Position numbers and translations under genes: made by a program | DNA from: an uncultured Propionivibrio sp. | GTDB taxonomy: Bacteria; Pseudomonadota; Gammaproteobacteria; Burkholderiales; Rhodocyclaceae | Direction: 5' to 3' | NCBI RefSeq assembly: GCF_963666255.1 | Contig: NZ_OY762658.1 | Span: forward strand, 1-46,859 | DNA length: 46,859 nucleotides | The notes under the pieces: generated by a model | Database searches by the model: none | Told to the model about the DNA's origin: nothing | What the model saw: only the letters and a program-made list of their open reading frames with translations | Shown: one piece after another, positions 28,269-36,779 of the stretch | Layout of the letters: each line of letters starts with the position of its first letter | Numbering within the stretch: position 1 is the stretch's first letter

Positions 28269-29012
28269 CTAAATTGCCCGGAAATGACTGGCCATGATGC
28301 CGAGCCACTCATGAAATACTCTGCTACTAACAGATAAGGCATTCGCGCTAGGAAGAAAACCTCCGAAGTCGTTTGTTGAGACTGAGAACCCCATCGGAGC
28401 AGGCACAACCGTTAGGCCGGCGGCCTCAAAATTCGCAACGGCTCGTGGCAAATGCCAAGCATTGCTAACCAACGCAATTCGCTGAATGTCATGTCGCTTC
28501 AGTATCTGTGCCGACAAATGTGCACTACTTGATGTATCGAGCGACTGGTCCTCAATCCATTTAATTTCTCGCCCAAAGTCGGTCTCGGCGCTATTGCGCA
28601 TTGCTAGCGCCTCAGCAGTCCCGCTTTCTGGAGCACCGCCAGTCGCTAAAACCGGTAGGCCGCTGATTCTGCCGAGATGCAGCGCATAACGAAGCCTCTC
28701 AAGCGACACATTGCCGACGGTGTCTCTTCGATACTCAGGCGCCTCGCGATATATTCCCCCTCCCAAAACGACGATAGCCTGGCATTTGGCTAACTGGTCA
28801 TCGCTAATGGGCGGGAATTTCTGCAAGCTTTGAATCAAGGACCCGGCAACCCACGGCGTCGACAAAACAACTATTCCAAACAAGGAGATGCCAATTAGGA
28901 GCTTCCCCAGTCGAGGACGATAGCGAGCGAGAAGCAAACCCACGCAAACCAGGAGGACCAAACTGAATGGCGGTAACACCAGACTCAAGATGATTTTTTT
29001 TAGGAGGAACAT
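28269..29012 (-). CDS. ElyC/SanA/YdcF-family (DUF218) envelope protein
   Basis: The 247-residue product has two N-terminal hydrophobic helices (about residues 5-25 and 38-58) and then a DUF218 domain: AIVVLGGGIYREAPEY, LPVLATGGAP, AEALAMRNSAE, ALVSNAWHLPRAVANFEAAG, and a C-terminal VFHEWLGIMAS. The arrangement is closest to E. coli ElyC, which influences undecaprenyl-phosphate-dependent envelope assembly. Genes of this family often sit in polysaccharide clusters. The biochemical activity of the DUF218 domain is not firmly known. The start overlaps the flippase gene by 13 bases, with AGGGAGG placed correctly before the ATG at 29012. Confidence 0.83.
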   Translation of the reverse strand: MFLLKKIILSLVLPPFSLVLLVCVGLLLARYRPRLGKLLIGISLFGIVVLSTPWVAGSLIQSLQKFPPISDDQLAKCQAIVVLGGGIYREAPEYRRDTVGNVSLERLRYALHLGRISGLPVLATGGAPESGTAEALAMRNSAETDFGREIKWIEDQSLDTSSSAHLSAQILKRHDIQRIALVSNAWHLPRAVANFEAAGLTVVPAPMGFSVSTNDFGGFLPSANALSVSSRVFHEWLGIMASHFRAI

Positions 29013-30487
29013 GAAGCCTCCCTTGATTCAGATACTGCAAAATTTGGCGTGTGCAATATTGCCCATTGCAGCCGCGCCATTGTTCCAAGCGCAATAACCG
29101 CAGCGACCAAGGCTGCCAAGCTTGTCGATAGTAGTCCAACGCATACTGCAATCCAAGCAAGCCAGCACGCTATCGCGACCATTATTTCCCTTGGTGACAA
29201 TCCAATTTGACGGAACACACCTGTCAACAATGTCACAACAGAGAGAACTCCGCCAATCAAAGCGCCGATCGCCACACCCATGACCCCAAGTCGCGGCACC
29301 AATACCAAATTGATTATGAGGTTGCCAGAAAACGCGAACACTGATGCGACCATAACCCGGGAGGTGCGTCCTGCCGCAATTGCGAGCTTGTTGGCCAGTG
29401 CGCCTACAATGACTATCGGTATTTGCATCAAGCCAATTTTTACGATGCCAGCAAGGGCACTAATTTGTGATGTCGACTGATTCTTGCCAAGTAGACTGGC
29501 CACTAATGGTTCTGCGAACAGAAAACCGCCCAACATCAGCACGCCACCTAGCCATACACCGATTGCAATTAGTCGATTCGCATCTTGCCCCCCCTCCCGC
29601 GACAGCATTAACCTGTGCGCCATTTGCGGCAAGACTACGGCTGTTGCTCCTACGCTGGCCAATCCAGAAAACAAGATGACAATCTTTGATGCGAAGGCCC
29701 AAGCGGCAACCGTGCCTGCAGTAACAACTGACGCAAATGCATAGTTCATTGGAACCAGAGCCGCTGGCAGGATTGCTGCGGCAACAAGCGGCCAATAGAG
29801 GCGTCGAACCTCAACGGTTGCGGCGAAACAGGTACTTGTGGGCAACAGAATCAGCCCCTCGGCGCGCAAACGCCATAACAAAATCCCTGCGTTAATAAGC
29901 GTTCCAACCAGCATACCGGCGATACTGGCGGCTATGATGTGATCGCTCGGCGCAAGCACCAAGGCGAGTAAAGTCACAGCAGGAACCACAAGTTGTCCCA
30001 TTGCAGTGACCTGAGGTTTTCCCAGTGAATTCAGTGCTGCGTTACCGATAACCGTCCAGGCCGACAATGCGATGATCGGAGCAAACCAACGTAATATGCT
30101 GGCAGCAATAGCCAGGCTTTCCTCACTAGCAGTGTGGAGTACCAAGGTAACTAGCCAGGGAGCACTGACCAGTACAGAACACATTGCGCTGAAGAGTAAC
30201 AATAGTGCTAACCCAAGGGTGCCTTGAAGCAACCGTTCACGTTCATGCGATGCGCTGTTCCGAGCTGCAACAAAAGGCAAAACCATGGCATCACCGAGAG
30301 GCATTGCCAGACAACTGACAAAGAACATGGGGATCATTGCCGCCGAAAAAAAGGCGTCCAGTTCCGACCCTAAACCGAGCTGCCCGGTCAGCAATAGGTC
30401 ACGTGCAAAAAAGCCCAGATAACATGACAGTGTGATCAGCATAACAACCGCACCAGAACCTACCATGCGATCTGAAAGTGAAGGCAT
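29000..30487 (-). CDS. MurJ/MVF-like polysaccharide flippase
   Basis: The 495-residue protein has about 14 hydrophobic helices and belongs to the MOP exporter superfamily, MurJ/MviN branch. Evidence includes the opening SCYLGFFARDLLLTGQLGLG, which matches the MurJ start where a polar helix precedes a charged Arg, and DAFFSAAMIPMFF, like the DAFFVAFRIPN of MurJ. In this cluster it is the likely translocator of the undecaprenyl-linked repeat unit (a Wzx role). The frame is open upstream of 30487 because it continues from the damaged membrane-protein gene. I chose the ATG at 30487 because GAGG stands 8 bases before it and because residues from here give a complete flippase. Confidence 0.83.
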   Translation of the reverse strand: MPSLSDRMVGSGAVVMLITLSCYLGFFARDLLLTGQLGLGSELDAFFSAAMIPMFFVSCLAMPLGDAMVLPFVAARNSASHERERLLQGTLGLALLLLFSAMCSVLVSAPWLVTLVLHTASEESLAIAASILRWFAPIIALSAWTVIGNAALNSLGKPQVTAMGQLVVPAVTLLALVLAPSDHIIAASIAGMLVGTLINAGILLWRLRAEGLILLPTSTCFAATVEVRRLYWPLVAAAILPAALVPMNYAFASVVTAGTVAAWAFASKIVILFSGLASVGATAVVLPQMAHRLMLSREGGQDANRLIAIGVWLGGVLMLGGFLFAEPLVASLLGKNQSTSQISALAGIVKIGLMQIPIVIVGALANKLAIAAGRTSRVMVASVFAFSGNLIINLVLVPRLGVMGVAIGALIGGVLSVVTLLTGVFRQIGLSPREIMVAIACWLAWIAVCVGLLSTSLAALVAAVIALGTMARLQWAILHTPNFAVSESREASCSS

Positions 30488-31890
30488 CACTTCACCCTCT
30501 TTTGTCAAAGCCGCACCATATTCGGAGTATGAATCTGGCGATGAGCTATGCACTAAATGAGAGCGCAGCAGACTGACCCAACCAATGCAGCCGATCAGCA
30601 TGAAGAAATGCCACAGACCAAAGCGTTGCCGATACAAGGTGCCGACGTTGGGGTGGATATAGGCAAGCATGGTAATCAAGACGGCGCAAAACACAGCTCC
30701 GGCAAGCAACTTCCGGCTTTTATGGCGTACGATTGCAACCACAATACCCAGAAAGGCGAGATACCAGCAGGCTGTTTCCATTGCCCCGATCAAACGCGGC
30801 AACGTTACTCGCTCGCCCCAAGAGTTCGGGAACGGCGCAAAAAGACCGACCACCAGCGCTCTGGGGAAATACGCAATGGCTTTATATGCCGTATCTGGCA
30901 GACGATCACCATCTATCTCCGAGCCGGCAGCTACCGAACGGCCAAAGAAGAGGAAATGGGCACGGAGTTCAGATGCGCGTCGCAGGGTTCTATCAAGAAT
31001 TACAGAACATATTCACTCGCCTTCCACTCAAATTTTTCGGATGTACGTGCGCTGTATGCGCCAATATTGAGAGTGTTCGGGTTTTCCCCATATACGCCAA
31101 CAGCTGTACCTATCCTTGCAAAGCCTGCAGCGAGCGCCGCAAGCAAGATGATGAACATTAATCGGAGTGCAATCTGGCGAAGGCAGCTACGCCAGATTGA
31201 TGACACCAAAAAAGAGACCGAAAAACCGACCACGATAACCAACACATAATAGGGGCGCACCACCCCCAAAAGCACCGCCCCGGAGATAGCCGTAAATAAA
31301 ACCCGCCATATGTTTCGCCACTCAACCCGAAACCCTTGATCATGCATAGTCAACCAGGCGTTTAATGCCAATAAAGAGCCAACGATTGCAAATGCATCTT
31401 TGTGATTTTGCCCATACCACTGCAAGCCAGAGGGGAAGACCACAAAACAGATCCCCGCCAGCAGGCCGCCAAGCTTGCCAACATCACTATCAACAAGTAC
31501 TGTTCCAATCCGGTAAATCAGCAAAGCCCCTGTTGCATGTGCTGCTGCATTGAAGGGAATGAACCACGCCGGATCAGGTCCGAGTAGGGCATATAGGGCA
31601 GAAAGCAAGCCAACATTAGCTGATGCTCCTTGTGGATAAAGACGCCACTCTGCCCACCCTGAAACGTGAATTCGCTGCGCAATCTCCACAGCCATGTTGT
31701 GAAACACTGTCGCATCATTCATGAGCAAACCGTGTCCGGCATGCATATCAGGAAATAATGGCAGCACTGCTTTTTGCAGTAGCAGCGCCATGAACGATGC
31801 GTATGAAAAGCCTAAAAACCAGAACAAACGGAAAGAGGGAAACGCTGAACTACTATCCAACGGCGCCCCATAAATTAACTGCCTTCTCAT
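30488..31890 (-). pseudogene. Frameshifted multi-spanning membrane protein (polymerase or GT-C-like)
   Basis: An open frame from the ATG at 31890 encodes 296 residues with about seven hydrophobic helices. A first periplasmic loop contains GHGLLMNDATVFHNMA, and later come FPSGLQWYGQNHKDAF and LLGVVRPYYVL. It stops at TAA 31000-31002 after SEYVL. Directly downstream another frame continues as DRTLRRASELRAHFLFFGRS, DTAYKAIAYFPRALVVGLFA and IHPNVGTLYRQRFGLWHFFM, which reads as the natural C-terminal part. Restoring the frame needs a change of one or two bases or removal of an 8-base CTGTAATT segment. Its place in the cluster suits a Wzy-type polymerase or a GT-C lipid-linked glycosyltransferase. 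The family is not identified with certainty, and a sequencing error cannot be excluded. Confidence 0.7.
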
Positions 31891-33032
31891 GCTTCACCCC
31901 AAAGCACGGATGAATAAAAATCCAACCATGCCGAGCTAACTGATGCGCTCGAAAATTTGTTAGAGGCGCGCAAGTGGGCTGCCTCACCCAATGTTTTTCG
32001 AGTACTGATTTCAGCCCCAAGTCGATTCATTGCATCTGAGATGCCTTGAACATTGCCCTTATCGACAAACAAGCCCGTGTGGCCATCAACAATTGCATCA
32101 ATGACTCCATCAATACGATAAGCAATCGATGGAATTCCACATGCCGCTGCCTCAATGATCACGGAACCAAAACCTTCTCGGTAACTTGGTAGAACGAAAA
32201 CATCGGCTGCGGCCATGTAACGTTCCGGCACTAGCGTCGGGCCGAACCAGCGGATCCGGGCTCCAAGGCGCTCGCCATCAGCCTGCAGAGCAGCCTGTAG
32301 TCCCTCCTCATCTGGTCCCACCACCCACAATTCCCATTGCTCATGCTTGACACTCAGTGCGGCGAAGGCCTCCACCAGATCGAACACCCCCTTGTCGCGC
32401 ACCAAACGACCAACGAACAGGAAAACCGGTTCCACATCGGCAACGCCGGTTTCAGCGCGCAGCGCGGCACGCGCTACCGGATCAGGGCGAAATCTCGCCA
32501 GATCGACCCCAGCCACCGAGCCCTGACCAAGTACGGAGATTCCGCCGCGCCGCACCACGGCTTCCTCTTCGAGAAAGCGGCACTGCGAGGCGCTGTCGGC
32601 GAATACCTGACTTGCACACAGCGTGATCAACCGGTCGATACCCTTTAGCAAGGACCTGCCGAAGCCGGTCCTAGTCGCCCACACCTGACCGGTGAAAGTA
32701 TGAAAGCGTAACGGCACGCCAGTCAGCCAACCTGCCAGCATGGCCAGCAAGCCAGCCTTGGGTGTCAAGCTATGAACTGTCGCCGGCCGGATTTCCCGGA
32801 AGCAGCGCAGCAACTGGAACAGTGCGTGCAGGTCTTGCCAGGGCGAGATCTTGCGTGCGATGTCGATATGACGCACTCGTACGGCACGTGCCACCTCTTC
32901 GGCCAAGGGATAAGTCGTGGTGTTGACGCACAGTGTGACCTCATGGGTTTTGGCTAGTGCGAGCAAATGGGTAAGCAAAAAGGCGTTGACCGCAAAAGGC
33001 GTTGTAGCAACGAAGACCAGCGAATGTTTCAT
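31887..33032 (-). CDS. Glycosyltransferase family 4 (GT-B)
   Basis: This 381-residue retaining glycosyltransferase has an N-terminal GT-B domain (VFVATTPFAVNAFLLTH, TVHSLTPKAGLLAMLAGW) and a C-terminal nucleotide-sugar domain (FLFVGRLVRDKGVFDLVEAF). The E-x7-E motif is in EGFGSVIIEAAACGIPSIAY. The closest style is capsule/LPS GT4 enzymes that add GalNAc, FucNAc or similar to the lipid-linked unit; donor and acceptor are unknown. The ATG at 33032 begins the first beta strand. The stop overlaps the start of the membrane-protein gene (ATGA), and it follows the FemAB-like gene by 16 bases. Confidence 0.92.
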   Translation of the reverse strand: MKHSLVFVATTPFAVNAFLLTHLLALAKTHEVTLCVNTTTYPLAEEVARAVRVRHIDIARKISPWQDLHALFQLLRCFREIRPATVHSLTPKAGLLAMLAGWLTGVPLRFHTFTGQVWATRTGFGRSLLKGIDRLITLCASQVFADSASQCRFLEEEAVVRRGGISVLGQGSVAGVDLARFRPDPVARAALRAETGVADVEPVFLFVGRLVRDKGVFDLVEAFAALSVKHEQWELWVVGPDEEGLQAALQADGERLGARIRWFGPTLVPERYMAAADVFVLPSYREGFGSVIIEAAACGIPSIAYRIDGVIDAIVDGHTGLFVDKGNVQGISDAMNRLGAEISTRKTLGEAAHLRASNKFSSASVSSAWLDFYSSVLWGEA

Positions 33033-33048
33033 GATCGATGCCGATGCC

Positions 33049-34029
33049 TCAGGCGCCCTTGCGCGCCACCAGCCAGTTAACCGCCTGACGCAAGCCCGGC
33101 AGTGAAGCCCACTCCCACTCGCCAACACATTCGACTAGGATGGCGCCGGTGCCATGCTTGAAATCGAAAACGCCTTTGTTGCCGACAGGATCGACACCAC
33201 TCAAATCGTAGTCGCGCAAACCCAGCCGACTGCAGTGATCGAGCAGCGCCCATAGCGCTGCATGTGAGGCATACACCTTGCGAGCCTCGCCGCCGGCCGC
33301 CGCCAGCAGGTCCATCGCCGTCGCCCCACATAGCCCTGCCGCACGGATCGCCAACAAGTGGCCTCCGCTGTCCATGCATCGGTAGACGACCACCTGTTTC
33401 CGGCATTGCGTGAAGATCGCCGCCAACTCGTCCGTACTGTGCTGCTCCGGCAGGGATTTGAGATTTTCCATCTCGCGATAGAGCGCTGAAATGGCCTCGA
33501 GATCGGGGGTTTCCCAATGCTCGACGCGCAGGCCGTAACGCCCGGAGCGTTTCAGATTGTGCCGCCAGTTGCCGCTGGTCCGCTTCAGGCGCTCGGCTTC
33601 GTCGCCGGCCAGCGCATAGGACATGGTCAGGCCGCTGCTCATGGCCACCGCCGGTCGCTGCCAGCCGGTGCCGGCCAGGAAAGCGGCTTCATTCCCCACA
33701 TCAGCTCTCAGCAGACTGATCCGGCAATAGAACAATTGGGTGCCGAGCGCGTTGCCTAGTTCCGCCCGGAATTCGCCATCGAGCACTTCGCTGAGGCCGA
33801 GCGGACCGCCGGGCACCCAACACACGGCCAGCCCGAGCTTGCGCTTGACCAGCACGCTGGCCGCCGCGATGACTACCCCAGTGCGGCGCGCCAGCAGGCG
33901 TAGCGGTTGCCAACCGGCCACTCGGCGCACCTCGCCCCAACCGTAGGTCTGGTAGAACCCGCCGGACAGGGCAGCCACATGCCCGTCCCATTCATCCGCC
34001 GAGCCGCGATATTGTTCCCAAGTCACCAT
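33049..34029 (-). CDS. FemAB-like GNAT N-acyltransferase
   Basis: The 326-residue product has the tandem-GNAT layout of FemAB-type aminoacyl/acyltransferases. The N-terminal half has FYQTYGWGEVRRVAGWQPLR and VPGGPLGL. The C-terminal half has the recognisable NWRHNLKRSGRYGLRVEH and ISALYREMENLKSLPEQ, then HAALWALLDHCSRLGLRDYD and a final GVFDFKHGTGA, the usual end of FemAB folds that places the acyl group. Enzymes of this group in polysaccharide clusters are thought to acylate amino sugars or add amino acids. The start overlaps the DegT-type gene's stop by 7 bases, so the likely substrate is the amino sugar that enzyme produces. That substrate link is inference. Confidence 0.8.
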   Translation of the reverse strand: MVTWEQYRGSADEWDGHVAALSGGFYQTYGWGEVRRVAGWQPLRLLARRTGVVIAAASVLVKRKLGLAVCWVPGGPLGLSEVLDGEFRAELGNALGTQLFYCRISLLRADVGNEAAFLAGTGWQRPAVAMSSGLTMSYALAGDEAERLKRTSGNWRHNLKRSGRYGLRVEHWETPDLEAISALYREMENLKSLPEQHSTDELAAIFTQCRKQVVVYRCMDSGGHLLAIRAAGLCGATAMDLLAAAGGEARKVYASHAALWALLDHCSRLGLRDYDLSGVDPVGNKGVFDFKHGTGAILVECVGEWEWASLPGLRQAVNWLVARKGA

Positions 34030-35033
34030 AAGAAATTGACCAAAAAGACGTTGTGATAATGCACCGGTGCCTGACCAACGATTTCCGTCGGCAGATCGGG
34101 CCAACTCACCAGGTCGAAGCCGTGGTTAGCGGCATGACGCCGCATGCCAGCCAGCGCTACGGCGTCACCGCGAAAAGCATAGGAATACGGCGCACAATAC
34201 GGCGGTAGTGCGGTGAATACTGGCACCGCGCCGACCTGTTCGCCAACCGTTGCGCATCGGACATAGGCCGTGCGCCGCCGTTCGATCTCCGCCGGCGCTG
34301 CACAGCCGACAAGGGAGGCAAGCAGCCCGGCCCACGGATTCGCCGATGCCGGCAGATTCTGTTCCGAAGCCGGATCAGCCGCAGGAACGTTACTCCCCGT
34401 CCGCCACTTGCGCAGCGTACGGGCCATTAAGGTAGATAGTCGATAAGCCGACTCGCCCACCAGCGGCAAGCCGCGCAGGCGGGCCTTGGTCAGCTGCGCC
34501 AAATTGACCCCGGGGCCGTTGAACGGTTTTTGCGTCGGTAATTTACTTGTAGTGTACGCGGGGCCGACCCACAGTGCTCCGCCATCGGGAATCCGCAAGG
34601 TTTTGCGCAAGCTGAACACCCCGAGGCCGGTACGACAACCCAGCCACTGCCCCGCTTGATCGCGGCTCAGGTAACCATGAGCGTTGTCCTCGATGACAAC
34701 AGCGCCGGTCCGCTCGGCATAGGCTTGGAACGGTGCCAGATTCTGAGGAAAGCCGAAATAATTGACCGCCAGCACGACATCGGCGGCCGGCCAGTCCTCT
34801 ACTGGCATCGCCGGTGCGAGGTCGGGCGCAACCGCATACCAGCACGGAACCGCCTCCAGTTGATGCAAGGGCGCCAGCAGATCGCGGCACAGGTATTCCG
34901 GCAACAGGACACGACTTCCCGGCTGCACACCAGCCAGGCGGAGCGCCTCGATCAGGGCATAACGGGCCAGACTGTAATAGCGAACCTGCCCCTCGCCGAC
35001 GAATGTCGGCTGCCAGGCTTCAGAGGTCGGCAT
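34023..35033 (-). CDS. DegT/DnrJ/EryC1-type sugar aminotransferase-like protein
   Basis: The 336-residue product has the fold-type I PLP pattern. Residues near 65-75 give PEYLCRDLLAPL, the PLP-Asp block is VVIEDNAHGYLSRD, and the Schiff-base Lys is in VFSLRKTLRIPDGGAL, replacing the common S-x-H-x-x-K. It is shorter than typical DegT enzymes (about 370) and the middle region is divergent. It could transaminate a keto sugar, or be a non-aminotransferase member such as a dehydratase. The start at 35033 (MPTSEAWQP) is preferred over longer ones. It overlaps the GT2 gene upstream by 14 bases and the FemAB-like gene downstream by 7. Confidence 0.78.
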   Translation of the reverse strand: MPTSEAWQPTFVGEGQVRYYSLARYALIEALRLAGVQPGSRVLLPEYLCRDLLAPLHQLEAVPCWYAVAPDLAPAMPVEDWPAADVVLAVNYFGFPQNLAPFQAYAERTGAVVIEDNAHGYLSRDQAGQWLGCRTGLGVFSLRKTLRIPDGGALWVGPAYTTSKLPTQKPFNGPGVNLAQLTKARLRGLPLVGESAYRLSTLMARTLRKWRTGSNVPAADPASEQNLPASANPWAGLLASLVGCAAPAEIERRRTAYVRCATVGEQVGAVPVFTALPPYCAPYSYAFRGDAVALAGMRRHAANHGFDLVSWPDLPTEIVGQAPVHYHNVFLVNFLW

Positions 35034-35997
35034 GCCGTCCCCTCCCAAAACTGATTCGGGTCGACAGCCTGACTCCAAGTCCCTGGACAATCCCTGTCCA
35101 TTTCGCGATGTCGAGCGCAGCCACCAACGGCAGCGCAATCAACGCAGCCCACGGCCGATGCCCCCACCACGGCCGATCCAGACTACGCCGGATCGGATCG
35201 ATTACACCACGCAATAGAAGATAGGCGAGAAAAACAGCAGCACCGACTTGGCCGCCATCGGCCACCACGGCACACAGGAGTGGTAGCCCGAACAGATAGA
35301 CCGCCTGCTGGCCCGTCCGCACTCCGGCTAGGACGCAGTGCAGTTCCGTCACCCGCCACTTGCGCAATGCCTGGCGCCAACCGGTCGGGAAATGGGTGTA
35401 ACCGACACGCGCCGCCGAACAAACCTCTCGCTCACCATAGCGAGCCTGCAAGGCGGCCATCCAGACCAGATCCTCGCCCGCCCGCAGATGTGCGGGAAAC
35501 TCGCCAATCTCGGTGAACACTTGGCGGGAGAACAAAGAAGCGGGAATCACCGGATGCGCTGCACCTTGGCCGTAGGATAAGGCACAGACGGCCCTGTCAA
35601 ATGATGCCTGCGCCGAGAAGTGACAGACGCCGAATACGGCCGGGGCTTGCGTCGACTGCGCGTGTCTGCACAGTTGCTCCAGCCAGTCGCTGGCCGGTGT
35701 GATACCGCCGTCGATAAAAGCGATCCATGCATTGCGCGCGGCGCGCACTCCAGCGTTGCGCCCGGCACCTGGCATCGCTCCCGGCCGGGAGAGCACGCTG
35801 CAGCTTGCGTTTTCCCAGCCTTCCTCGCGCCACCAGTCCTCGATCAGCGCAGGACTCCCGTCGCTAGACCCAGCATCGGAAAAAATGATCTCGTCCGGAC
35901 GATGGCTTTGGGCCTTGAGCGCCTGCAACAGTTCGGGCAACGACTCCGCTTCATTGAGGATCGGGATGACTAGGGTTACTGGAAAATTCAACGACAT
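35020..35997 (-). CDS. Glycosyltransferase family 2 with C-terminal membrane helices
   Basis: This 325-residue inverting GT-A enzyme has the nucleotide-binding start VTLVIPILNEAESLPELLQ, DEIIFSDAGSSDGS, and the metal-site region AWIAFIDGGITPA, where the canonical DxD is reduced to D-G-G. Then come GEDLVWMAALQARYGE and two to three hydrophobic helices after about residue 235. The C-terminal membrane anchor suggests it works at the inner membrane on a lipid-linked acceptor. The ATG at 35997 overlaps the deacetylase gene by 10 bases. The sugar is unknown. Confidence 0.88.
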   Translation of the reverse strand: MSLNFPVTLVIPILNEAESLPELLQALKAQSHRPDEIIFSDAGSSDGSPALIEDWWREEGWENASCSVLSRPGAMPGAGRNAGVRAARNAWIAFIDGGITPASDWLEQLCRHAQSTQAPAVFGVCHFSAQASFDRAVCALSYGQGAAHPVIPASLFSRQVFTEIGEFPAHLRAGEDLVWMAALQARYGEREVCSAARVGYTHFPTGWRQALRKWRVTELHCVLAGVRTGQQAVYLFGLPLLCAVVADGGQVGAAVFLAYLLLRGVIDPIRRSLDRPWWGHRPWAALIALPLVAALDIAKWTGIVQGLGVRLSTRISFGRGRHADL

Positions 35998-36767
35998 GCA
36001 GGGTCCTGCGTGCGCCAGCGATACCAATCCCAATCGCCGTTCAATTTCTGGGCAAAGACACGTTCATTGTCGAAAGACACGATTTCGGTACGTGCCAGTA
36101 GCAGCGGATCGCGCGCTGCCGGGTTGACCCCGGCTTGGCTGCATGCTCCCAAGCAATATCCAGCCGCCAGCGCAGCATCCCGTACCCGACGATCGGCTGC
36201 ACCGTACGGATAGGCCAATGTCCGTATTTCACTGCCCAGCACATTTTCGAGATAGCTTCGGCTGGCCGTTAGCTCGTTGCGCAAGGTCGTGTCATCGCAT
36301 TGTGTCAAGGCCACATGGTTGGCCCCGTGAGCGCCGATCCGGGCACCGGGCAAAGCCGCCAAGTCCCGCAGGGCATTGGGAGAGAGGAAACCCGGCTTAC
36401 CATTGCGTACGAATTCGGACGTGACGAAAACGGTGAACGGTAACCCGAGTTCACTCAGGACCGGCGCCGCCACTTCCAGATTGTCGCTGTACCCATCATC
36501 AAAGGTAATTGCCACCCGACATCCGTTGCCATTTAATGCCGAGCCATCAAGCTCGACGACCCGCCCCCGCTGCCAGCCAGCCAGCAACACCATATGCTGC
36601 CGGAAGCGCTCCGGCGACAGCGAAAACAGGCCCAGCGTATCGCCGAGCGCCGGCGTCCCGATGGCGTGGTACATCAGCACGCGCAAACCGTCGGTCGGCT
36701 GACGTATCCAGGATACGCCGGCCACCGTCTCCGAAATCGTACGGGCCAGAAAACGACGCAGATTCAT
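35988..36767 (-). CDS. Polysaccharide deacetylase (CE4/NodB-like)
   Basis: The 259-residue NodB-homology protein has motif 1 VAITFDDGYSDN with the catalytic base and metal Asp, motif 2 GAHGANHVAL (His-x-x-x-His), and motif 3 AYPYGAADRRV. Near the N-terminus LRVLMYHAIG is also typical. There is no convincing signal peptide, so it may act in the cytoplasm on a lipid-linked sugar, as PIG-L or ArnD-type enzymes do, rather than on finished polymer. It sits between two GT2 genes, spaced 12 bases from one and overlapping the other by 10, as part of a coupled run. It would unmask an amine that the FemAB-like acyltransferase could then modify (inference). Confidence 0.9.
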   Translation of the reverse strand: MNLRRFLARTISETVAGVSWIRQPTDGLRVLMYHAIGTPALGDTLGLFSLSPERFRQHMVLLAGWQRGRVVELDGSALNGNGCRVAITFDDGYSDNLEVAAPVLSELGLPFTVFVTSEFVRNGKPGFLSPNALRDLAALPGARIGAHGANHVALTQCDDTTLRNELTASRSYLENVLGSEIRTLAYPYGAADRRVRDAALAAGYCLGACSQAGVNPAARDPLLLARTEIVSFDNERVFAQKLNGDWDWYRWRTQDPACR

Positions 36768-36779
36768 CGTGTCGCCCGT

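Noticed and set aside
28269-29012. SanA-type vancomycin-resistance protein
   Set aside because: The two-helix N-terminus and C-terminal pattern fit the ElyC/YdcF branch better, and no function in resistance is supported by the sequence.
30488-30853. Treating the flippase as a 617-residue protein with an N-terminal extension
   Set aside because: The extra 122 residues read as the C-terminus of the damaged membrane-protein gene, and a good start site exists at 30487.
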